Source: Methylovulum sp. (GTDB lineage Bacteria > Pseudomonadota > Gammaproteobacteria > Methylococcales > Methylomonadaceae). From it: a stretch of DNA of 64,000 nt. Below the pieces are notes generated by a model. That model searched no databases. It had not been told where the DNA came from and saw only the letters and a program-made list of their open reading frames with translations. The position numbers and the translations under genes are program-made. Shown piece by piece: positions 42,545 to 50,159 of the stretch (the first letter of the stretch is position 1; each line of letters starts with the position of its first letter). The stretch is taken from NCBI RefSeq assembly GCF_028687615.1, contig NZ_JAQTZU010000011.1:1-64000 (forward strand), in the 5' to 3' direction.

Positions 42545-42661
42545 AGTACGAATTAAAGAGTAGCTGTGTGCCGGGGCGACCCGTTCCAAAATATTTCAAA
42601 TGATTATAGGCAATTCAAGACGTTAAATACATGATTACAAAACAACTAACTCAACCTTAAC

Positions 42662-44146
42662 TTAATTCGCCGCTTTAAAATCAAACTTCTTAAATATCTC
42701 TTTCAAATCCTCAATTTTATCTTTCAGCGTCACAGATATGGATTTTGTCTCCCTGATAGCCTCAAGCAATTTTTCGGTGGTAACCGTTTTATCATCGGAA
42801 ACAAAAGCCGCTTCAATGGTTTCTTTAACGACCGCCTCAATATCCGCACCGCTAAAGCCATCGGTTTCTTTGAGCAACTTGATCGTGTCAATCGCCTGGC
42901 TGAATTTGCCGCGTTTTTTGAGGTGGATTTCAAAGATACGGCGGCGTTCTTCGGCATTGGGCAATTCCACTAAAAACAATTCGTCAAAACGGCCTTTACG
43001 CAAAAATTCCGGTGGCAATTGCGAGACATCGTTAGACGTTGCCAGCACATAAACCGAACTTTCTTTCTCTTGTAGCCAGGTTAAAAAATTGCCGAACAAG
43101 CGCGTGGTGATGTCGCTACCGCCTCCGGTGCCGCCAACGCCCGCAAAGGCTTTTTCCAGTTCATCAATCCACAATACACAAGGCGACACGGCTTCGGCGG
43201 TTTTAATGGCTTTGCGTAAATTGTCCTCACTTTCACCGACATATTTGCCCATCAATTTGCCAATATCCAAACGTAACAGCGGCACTGCAAACAAATTGGC
43301 AGTCGCTTTGGCGGTTAAACTTTTGCCGCAACCGGGCATTCCGACAATCAACAAGCCTTTCGGCAAATCAATACCGAATTTTTTCGCTTCACCGAGATTA
43401 TTAAAAATCTTCGCTTTCGCAGTCAGATAATCCTTGAGTTTTTCCAAACCACCGACACTGCCTAAATTAGCTTCAACATGAATAATTTCCAACAAGCCAG
43501 ATTTTTTTATGATTTGTTCTTTCTCATTCAAAATAAGCTGCTTATCCTTGCCATCTATCGTGCCACTTTCTTGATAGGCCAAATTGAGAATTTGCCGGAT
43601 TTCAAAATCACTCAAGCCCTTAAAAGACACTGCCAATTCGTTTAGGACCGTTTCAGTTAAGGCCAATTTAAAACCCAGTGCATAATCTTGGATGGTGGCA
43701 AGAATCTCTGCGTGGTTCGGTAGCGGAATATCAAAAACCGTAATCATCGCTTCCAATTCGGGCGGAATCACTAAGGTGGTATTGACCAGAAAAACCGTGA
43801 CATAAACATCAGCTTGATAAATAGTTTTTAAGGCGATGGATTTTAAGCGGGCAATAATTTCTGAATTATTGAGTTGATGATGGACATCTTTTAAGACAAT
43901 AAAGGCTTTTTTCGCTTCATTGTCATCTAACAGGGCAAGAAAATCATTTAAGCCGTAACTGTGCTTGGGTGCTTTGGTGACAAAATCGACGTACTTATTG
44001 GCTTCGTTATATTCATAAACGTCAAAGCCTTTGCGGGCGGAGGCGATTAAGGCATCCACCGCTTGAAAGTCAAAACTGTGGATATAAATGATGGGGCGCA
44101 AGGCATCGACATAACTGGCTAATTTTTGGCTGGCGTTCAGTTCCAT
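42662..44146 (-). CDS. AAA+ ATPase, Ycf46-like
   Basis: GLLIVGMPGCGKSLTAKATAN, VLWIDELEKAFAG, ATSNDVSQLPPEFLRKGRFDELF. Confidence 0.85.
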   Translation of the reverse strand: MELNASQKLASYVDALRPIIYIHSFDFQAVDALIASARKGFDVYEYNEANKYVDFVTKAPKHSYGLNDFLALLDDNEAKKAFIVLKDVHHQLNNSEIIARLKSIALKTIYQADVYVTVFLVNTTLVIPPELEAMITVFDIPLPNHAEILATIQDYALGFKLALTETVLNELAVSFKGLSDFEIRQILNLAYQESGTIDGKDKQLILNEKEQIIKKSGLLEIIHVEANLGSVGGLEKLKDYLTAKAKIFNNLGEAKKFGIDLPKGLLIVGMPGCGKSLTAKATANLFAVPLLRLDIGKLMGKYVGESEDNLRKAIKTAEAVSPCVLWIDELEKAFAGVGGTGGGSDITTRLFGNFLTWLQEKESSVYVLATSNDVSQLPPEFLRKGRFDELFLVELPNAEERRRIFEIHLKKRGKFSQAIDTIKLLKETDGFSGADIEAVVKETIEAAFVSDDKTVTTEKLLEAIRETKSISVTLKDKIEDLKEIFKKFDFKAAN

Positions 44147-44148
44147 TG

Positions 44149-45222
44149 TTAAATCACCATGTAAAGTAAAGCGTGGTTAGCGTTATTGCTCTTGTAATCA
44201 ATGCCATCAAGAATTAAAAACTCTTTATTAACCGCTTCGGCGTTGAGTTCTTCGCCGTTTTTGCCCGCATTACGGACAAAATTACCTGCTTCCATTTTTA
44301 GAACCAGGCATTTTGTGCCTTTGGGTTCTAAATCTTTCCAATAGCCTTCGGTTGCTCCTGCATAAGAGCGATAAGATGATTGCACGGGTAACAGCAGTTC
44401 GTATTCAATATAATCGCTAGAACTATTTGAATAAAAACTCAACCCATCAAATATTAATCCAATTCCTTGTGTACCTAGGTATTCATCAGTACCATCATTT
44501 TCTTTAATTTTTACGGAACTGGATGCGTCATTAATTTGGGTCACACAAACTTTCTGATCGGTAACTTTTTCCCATGTAAGATTAGTATCTTTTTGATATT
44601 TTCCAATTTCATTCAGTCTAGGTATTTTTAAAAATGCCGTTTCTTTTTGTTCTTTATCAAACAGATTTGAGTGCCGATAAGCCTCATTTGCCAGCATGGT
44701 AAACAGCGTTAGCGGGCTTTTTTCTATAAACAGGGCGAAAAACAAAGCAAAATCCACCCGGAACAATGGTTCATAATCACTCCACAGAGTATCAACAGCG
44801 GTTTTTAAAAACGGGTAATCTCCGGCTTTTTCTAACATATCAAGACATAACTGTTCATAACCTGCGTGATAGTTTTTAATGACCGCATTTCTTTGAAATT
44901 GCTGGTTAGCGAGTGCTTCAAGCTGTTGCCGCTGCTGTTCCCGAAACTCAAACGGATGCACTGCCGCTTGAATCTGCGCTTCGCTGATGTCTGCATGGAA
45001 TAACTGGCATAAGGCGCGGGCAATGGTCAGCTCATTTTTACTCGTGATCTCCTGCAATTGGCTGAGTTCGGCACTTAAGCCCCGCACTTCCAGCCAACGG
45101 TGCAGCACTTGGCTATGGTATGCGGTTAATAAATCATCCAGATTGAAATTTGCCCGTAAATCAGTTAAATCTCTGACGGGATGTTTGTCTAACAGTAAGT
45201 TAAATTTTATCGCTTTGGTCAT
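44149..45222 (-). CDS. Uncharacterised partner of the AAA+ ATPase (357 aa)
   Basis: Start at MTKAIKFNLLLDKHPVRDLTDLRANFNLDDLLTAYHSQVLHRWLEVRG; 2-nt gap to AAA+ gene. Confidence 0.7.
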   Translation of the reverse strand: MTKAIKFNLLLDKHPVRDLTDLRANFNLDDLLTAYHSQVLHRWLEVRGLSAELSQLQEITSKNELTIARALCQLFHADISEAQIQAAVHPFEFREQQRQQLEALANQQFQRNAVIKNYHAGYEQLCLDMLEKAGDYPFLKTAVDTLWSDYEPLFRVDFALFFALFIEKSPLTLFTMLANEAYRHSNLFDKEQKETAFLKIPRLNEIGKYQKDTNLTWEKVTDQKVCVTQINDASSSVKIKENDGTDEYLGTQGIGLIFDGLSFYSNSSSDYIEYELLLPVQSSYRSYAGATEGYWKDLEPKGTKCLVLKMEAGNFVRNAGKNGEELNAEAVNKEFLILDGIDYKSNNANHALLYMVI

Positions 45223-45259
45223 AATGGCTGGTTTTGTCGGGTTAATGAAAGGGTTTGTT

Positions 45260-45379
45260 TGTAGGTCGGGTCGCCTAATGCGCCTACTGTTGGTAGCGAT
45301 AGCGTAACCCGACAATTGTGTCGCCTAAAATGTCGGGTTACGTTATCTCGCTACGCTCAATAAGCTAACCCGACCTACA
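45260..45379. repeat. Nested inverted repeat (GTAGGTCGGGT / CGTAACCCGACA family)
   Basis: TGTAGGTCGGGT(45260-45271)/ACCCGACCTACA(45368-45379) enclosing CGTAACCCGACA(45303-45314)/TGTCGGGTTACG(45331-45342). Confidence 0.8.
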
Positions 45380-45393
45380 GGGTGATCAGCATT

Positions 45394-45654
45394 TCAATAA
45401 AACTGTTCATAATCATCGTGGTTGCCAATCCAAAACCACGTCACGGTATCGTCTTCCATAATGCCAAGCGCACGATAACCGCGTGTGATTCTGACTGACC
45501 ACACGTCTTCGGCATGGTTGACGCATTTAAAATGCAATGACGGATGAAAAGGGTTGTTCGACCATATAACATAGGTTTTTCGGGCTTTGCGGCGTATCGC
45601 CCCGTCTAATCGCCGATAATTTTCCCAAAAACTGGGCAAAGTCAGCGACTCCAT
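45394..45654 (-). CDS. RelE/ParE-superfamily-like toxin
   Basis: 86 aa; HPSLHFKCVNHAEDVWSVRITRGYRALGIMEDDTVTWFWIGNHDDYEQFY. Confidence 0.8.
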   Translation of the reverse strand: MESLTLPSFWENYRRLDGAIRRKARKTYVIWSNNPFHPSLHFKCVNHAEDVWSVRITRGYRALGIMEDDTVTWFWIGNHDDYEQFY

Positions 45655-45887
45655 AAGTCATCATGATTTAAAGGTTGTGCCAAGCCTTCTTTAATTTGCT
45701 GTTTTGCCAAACGGGCTTTTTGGATCAAGTTATCTTGCGTTTTTGCAAAAGCTTCATCCCAAGACAGCTCATCTTGCAGATCGGCAACATAAGATTGTAA
45801 ATGCTCAACGATTTGGTTTTGGGTGGCATCGGGCAATGTCCCCATCATTTTAACAACTGTGGCAATGGCTTCTGATGACATAATCAT
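45642..45887 (-). CDS. Cognate antitoxin candidate
   Basis: 81 aa acidic/helical protein overlapping the toxin start by 13 nt. Confidence 0.72.
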   Translation of the reverse strand: MIMSSEAIATVVKMMGTLPDATQNQIVEHLQSYVADLQDELSWDEAFAKTQDNLIQKARLAKQQIKEGLAQPLNHDDLWSR

Positions 45888-45929
45888 TTCCTTTTTTTTA
45901 GATTCAATTCACGATGGTTTGTTTTAGCT

Positions 45930-46001
45930 GGTTACCAAGCTCTAGCTTGATAACCCGTCTCAGAAGCTCCAGCTTCGATCATGATGGAAGCTAGAGCTTC
46001 C
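45930..46001. repeat. Dispersed hairpin cluster (same family as 42494-42544)
   Basis: GGTTACCAAGCTCTAGCTTGATAACC, AGAAGCTCCAGCTTCG, GGAAGCTAGAGCTTCC. Confidence 0.75.
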
Positions 46002-46083
46002 CGTGCTGCGTTCCCAAACCGGATATTCACTGTCATTAATTTAAAAAATAAGGCTATAAAAATCATAAAGTTGTGTATTTTGA

Positions 46084-46189
46084 AAATCCCCCTCAATCCC
46101 CCTTTTTCAAAGGGGGAAGTTCATTTTTTCAATCTCAGCGAAGAGTAGGCTAATTCCCCCCTTTGAAAAAGGGGGGCTAGGGGGGATTT
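46084..46189. repeat. Long inverted repeat AAATCCCCCTCAATCCCCCTTTTTCAAAGGGGGAA
   Basis: Left arm 46084-46118 pairs with TTCCCCCCTTTGAAAAAGGGGGGCTAGGGGGGATTT (46154-46189). Confidence 0.8.
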
Positions 46190-46275
46190 ATCAACATAAC
46201 TATCTGTTTTATAAAAATTTTTATTAACTCAATGGGAGAGAAGCCGGAGCTTGGGAACGAGCAATTTTGTTCTAG

Positions 46276-47844
46276 TTACGAAAACAAACCGAATGTTAAC
46301 GTGTTGAATACGTTTTTCGCTACCGTTTTTGTGCCTTCCCAAGCCGATTCCGCAATTTTAGCAGCAGTCTTGGCAACGGCTTTCGCGCCTTTATGAAGCA
46401 CATCGCCCACCGCGCTACCTGCAATACCGCCCGCCACTGCCCCGACAAACGCGCCGACCGGGCCGCCTAAGGCAAAGCCTACCACCCCGCCTTTTACCGA
46501 ACCGGCAAGGCCGCCCACGGCGGTGCAAGTGACATTGCCCATCGCGTCTATGGCTTCCAGCGGGTTTAGTTCGCCTTTGGCGAGTTTGTACAGGCATTTG
46601 GCGTTTTCCAGGCCGATGTAGGCGATATTGGCGATTTGCCCTGCCGGGGTGTTTTGCAGGATTTTCAGCCAGCCGCTTTTTGCCGCCACGACTAGCGCAC
46701 CAGACACGGCGACTTGCACGCCGACATTGCCCGCGCTTTGCAAGGATGCGTTGAAAAATTCTTGCATGTCTTCGCTGGCTGGGCGGTTTTCTTTGCCGGT
46801 CAGGGCATTCCACGCCCGCCGCCCCAAAATCCGTGCGCCTTGGAAGCCCGCGTTAAACGCCGCCGCAATCACGGCTTTTCTGCCGATTTCTTTGGCAATG
46901 GTCAGGCGATTGGTGTCGTTCCAGTCGTATTGTTTGATTTCGGCTTCTTGTTGGGCTTGGTCTTGCAAGACTTTGGCCTCTTCTTTTGACAATGGCTTGG
47001 AGCTGACACCATCAATTTCTATCACTTCGGCAATGCCTGTGTCGCCATGCCCTTCTGGAACCAGCTTTCTTTGCCCCCGATAGTCGCCTTTCTTAAATAA
47101 TTTGATGGTGGCGTCGGCATCCGAACCATATTTTGCCTGATAACGGCGCACCAGTTTGCCGTCGGCATCATAAATGCCGATGTCCATAGAGTTTTTTCTA
47201 TAAGCTTCGCCCGGTTGGGGTTCGAGCACTTTGGCACGGTAAAGGCTGCCTTTGGCGGCGGCATCCATATTGAACGTGTTGGCATGATGGTGTTCGGCAA
47301 TAAAACCATCCAGATTGCCGTTTTGGCTGATGGTGAACCCATCTTTTCGAATCACGGCATCCCAATTTTTACGGTTGGCCTGTTCCAGAACATTATCAAT
47401 ACTTTGTGCATACGTCCCGACTTCCGCCGCGCCACCACTACTTGCGCCTTGTTCGATTTTTTTCGCCAGCCAACTTTCGCGGCTTTTGCCTTTGTCCAGA
47501 TGGGCATACAAATCGGCTTTAATCTGATTATTTTGCTCTATTTTTTCAATAATTTGCAAGGCCGTAGCATGGCGTTCGGCGGCATCCGCCCAAAGATCAG
47601 GATATTCGCTAAAAGTTTGCTCCAACCAGGCTTCAATCGGTAGCGTGTTTTTATTGCGGCTGTAAGATTCGACAAAATGGGCAATCACCCCGGCGGTTTT
47701 TGGGGCGTTGTCTTCACTGCCGAATAGCTCCGTGGTGGCTTGGTCGGCTTCGGCTGAGGTTTCTGAGATTTGCTCTTGATCGTCATCAGCCAAAATATGG
47801 CCTGTGGCGTTATCAATCACAACGGGTTTGGGTGCATGGCTCAT
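46276..47844 (-). CDS. Uncharacterised protein: putative PD-(D/E)XK-like (QxK) domain plus C-terminal glycine-zipper/TM region
   Basis: 522 aa; NLDGFIAEHHHANTFN..SMDIGIYDADGKLVRRYQAKYG; GGLAGSVKGGVVGFALGGPVGAFVGAVAGGIAGSAVGD. Confidence 0.6.
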   Translation of the reverse strand: MSHAPKPVVIDNATGHILADDDQEQISETSAEADQATTELFGSEDNAPKTAGVIAHFVESYSRNKNTLPIEAWLEQTFSEYPDLWADAAERHATALQIIEKIEQNNQIKADLYAHLDKGKSRESWLAKKIEQGASSGGAAEVGTYAQSIDNVLEQANRKNWDAVIRKDGFTISQNGNLDGFIAEHHHANTFNMDAAAKGSLYRAKVLEPQPGEAYRKNSMDIGIYDADGKLVRRYQAKYGSDADATIKLFKKGDYRGQRKLVPEGHGDTGIAEVIEIDGVSSKPLSKEEAKVLQDQAQQEAEIKQYDWNDTNRLTIAKEIGRKAVIAAAFNAGFQGARILGRRAWNALTGKENRPASEDMQEFFNASLQSAGNVGVQVAVSGALVVAAKSGWLKILQNTPAGQIANIAYIGLENAKCLYKLAKGELNPLEAIDAMGNVTCTAVGGLAGSVKGGVVGFALGGPVGAFVGAVAGGIAGSAVGDVLHKGAKAVAKTAAKIAESAWEGTKTVAKNVFNTLTFGLFS

Positions 47845-47934
47845 AAGATATTCCTTGGTTTGTTGTTGGTTAAAAAATCAAGCTGAAACATATCATCGGG
47901 GTAGCATAAGCCGGCACATCAGGACGGCAAAGGC

Positions 47935-48840
47935 TTAAGGCTTGTTATCGTCACTGCCCAAATACTCGCGCAGGCTTTGCAATAAGCTATCGCGCAATTC
48001 TTTGGGGGCAATGATGGCGATATTCGGCACCCAGTATTTAATCATCGGCATAATCTGGTTGTCGTGGGAGATGCGCGTTGACACAATCAAACTGCCGTCT
48101 TCGAGTTCCTTATCAATCTGTTGGTTAGGCAACACGGGGCGGCGTTTGAAATAGGCCGCGACGCTGTGGTCGATTTTCAACACCACTTCGCGTTTTTCCG
48201 CGCCAAACCAGATGCCGTCTTCCTGTTCGATCAGCGTGTTAATGTCGGCTTCGGGCGTAAACGTGCGCTCGTCGGTCTGTATGCCTTTTAGTTGGCTGAA
48301 ACAGAAAGTTTTCAACTGTGGCCCGTCTTGGGCGGCGAGATACCAGATGCCTTTTTGGTTGATGAGTTTATACGGGGCAATGCCTGTGTAGGATTTGGCT
48401 TTATACAGGAAGTGGATGAGCCGATGCTGGACGATGGCTTGTTCTAGCTGTTTGAATTCGCCGCTTTTTTCGCGCAGGTCTTCGTAATGGTGGCCTTTGA
48501 CCAGATACGCTTGGCTGACGCGGGTGTCGAAAATCTCACGGAGGAAATTGTCGCTCAAGACGGGGAACAGGGCTTTGATGCCGGACAGGCTGGCGAAACG
48601 TTGGATGTCGGCGGTGGAAAGCTTGCCTAGGTAATACGGGTCTAGGACAAAAAACTGCTGGTCTTTGCTGAACGGCAGATAGGCCAGACGTTCGAGCAAG
48701 TCGCGTTGGATGGTGCGCAAAGTCACGCCGAACTCTTCGGCGAGTTGGCGTGGGTCGAGTTTTTCGCCGCGATTCAGTTTGATGAGGATTTCGGCAAGGC
48801 GCACCGAAACTTTTTCATGGGAGCTGGTTGTTTTAGCCAT
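47935..48840 (-). CDS. HTH + WYL-domain transcriptional regulator
   Basis: DPRQLAEEFGVTLRTIQRDLLERL HTH; WYL-type region LIHFLYKAKSYTGIAPYKLINQKGIWYLAAQDG; start set at MAKTTSS. Confidence 0.85.
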   Translation of the reverse strand: MAKTTSSHEKVSVRLAEILIKLNRGEKLDPRQLAEEFGVTLRTIQRDLLERLAYLPFSKDQQFFVLDPYYLGKLSTADIQRFASLSGIKALFPVLSDNFLREIFDTRVSQAYLVKGHHYEDLREKSGEFKQLEQAIVQHRLIHFLYKAKSYTGIAPYKLINQKGIWYLAAQDGPQLKTFCFSQLKGIQTDERTFTPEADINTLIEQEDGIWFGAEKREVVLKIDHSVAAYFKRRPVLPNQQIDKELEDGSLIVSTRISHDNQIMPMIKYWVPNIAIIAPKELRDSLLQSLREYLGSDDNKP

Positions 48841-48850
48841 TGTACACCTC

Positions 48851-48908
48851 GTGTGCTTGAAGAAGTTGGCACACGATAACATGGGAAGGTGACAGGTTGT
48901 GTCATCGT
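48851..48908. promoter_or_regulatory. Candidate operator inverted repeats upstream of WYL regulator
   Basis: GTGTGC-N12-GCACAC (48851-48874) and ACGATAACA-N18-TGTCATCGT (48873-48908). Confidence 0.4.
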
Positions 48909-49062
48909 AACGGAGGGAGTCGAAAATTTTTTACTGTTGGCTTTAGGCGAGATTCGTTTGTCTTTTACCCTGTCTGTCAGGCAATATAGGCTTTTACACT
49001 TGTGCGCCTAGATGGCGCATCCTTTTGATCATGTTTAAAATCCAACTGGGAGCCTACTCATC

Positions 49063-49113
49063 TTGACCGTGACTTGCGGACAGGATGTCTTTATGCCCCA
49101 GGGTACACGCTCC
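49063..49113. repeat. Dispersed repeat copy B
   Basis: TTGACCGTGACTTGCGGACAGGATGTCTTTATGCCCCAGGGTACACGCTCC, similar to 4488-4540. Confidence 0.65.
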
Positions 49114-49144
49114 AATTACATACCCTTTTCTTGAGAGGCACTTC

Positions 49145-50146
49145 ATGCTGTATTGGCTAAAACGCATCACGATTACCCTTGTCATAGTATTGCCCGCTTT
49201 GTTTGCCTTCTTGCGTTTTCAGGGGTTGCAATATTTCAATGCTTACACGGGTGGCGGGTTTGCGCGGAGCTTGCCCGATGCCAACACGATTGCCAAAAAC
49301 CAAAGCTGCAACACGCCGCCTATCCAGGTGCTGAGTTATAACGTGATGTATGGTTCGGCGTTGATTGAGGCGATGGCGGCGCGGTTCCGGCATGACGGAA
49401 CGGGCAAGGGCGAGTTGCCGTGGTCGGTGCGCTTGCCGGAAATCCGCGAGCGTATCGCCAGTTATGCACCCGATTTACTGGGTTTGCAGGAAATGGACAC
49501 CGATAATGACATTGCCGCGATTGTGCCTTTGGAGCAATACACGCTGGTCAGCTACCATTTAGGGAATTTCCAATACGGCGATTCGGCCCTGTTGTACAAA
49601 ACCGCACGGTTTGAACCATTGGATAGCGGACAATTGTGGCTGGGCAATACGCCGGAACTGCCGATGTCTTTGGGCTTCCGTCCGTTGGCGGTGATCCGTT
49701 ATGTCAACTGGGTGCTGCTGCGCGAGAAGACCAGCGGTTTTACGTTTATGTTTGTCAACACCCATTTCGACAATGCCGGTGTCAATAAAGAACCCAGCGC
49801 GACTTTGTTCCGTGGGCGCATAGCCGCACTCAGCCGGGGCTTGCCGATTATTGTCACGGGTGATTTTAACACCACCGTCCGTGACGAACGTTACCGCCGC
49901 TTTACCGGAGCGGATTTGCAACCGCCACTGTTGGAAAATGCCTATACGCTGGCCCACAGCCCACCCGTCGATGCGGCTTTGCATCCTGACCAGCGTATTG
50001 ACCATATCCTCGTGGGCGGCCCGTGTAAAGCGGAAGCCGGACAATGGCTGATAGACCCGCGCCCGCTCAAAAACGGCTTGCCTATGTCTGACCATGATCC
50101 GGTATTTGCCCGGCTACGGTTTGTTGATAATCCGGCGGCAAAATAA
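49145..50146 (+). CDS. Endonuclease/exonuclease/phosphatase family protein, membrane-anchored or exported
   Basis: LSYNVMYGS, LGLQEMDTDND, NTHFDNAG, VTGDFNTT, RIDHILV; N-terminal TM; start set at MLYWLKR. Confidence 0.88.
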   Translation: MLYWLKRITITLVIVLPALFAFLRFQGLQYFNAYTGGGFARSLPDANTIAKNQSCNTPPIQVLSYNVMYGSALIEAMAARFRHDGTGKGELPWSVRLPEIRERIASYAPDLLGLQEMDTDNDIAAIVPLEQYTLVSYHLGNFQYGDSALLYKTARFEPLDSGQLWLGNTPELPMSLGFRPLAVIRYVNWVLLREKTSGFTFMFVNTHFDNAGVNKEPSATLFRGRIAALSRGLPIIVTGDFNTTVRDERYRRFTGADLQPPLLENAYTLAHSPPVDAALHPDQRIDHILVGGPCKAEAGQWLIDPRPLKNGLPMSDHDPVFARLRFVDNPAAK

Positions 50147-50159
50147 GCCAGGACTATTA

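Noticed and set aside
45260-46260. Possible CRISPR array because of repeated hairpins
   Set aside because: Repeats differ in sequence and spacing; no regular direct repeat/spacer periodicity and no cas genes in the window.
46415-47342. Overlapping minus-strand ORFs inside the 522-aa candidate effector
   Set aside because: Alternate-frame readings of the same sequence with Arg-rich, non-domain composition.
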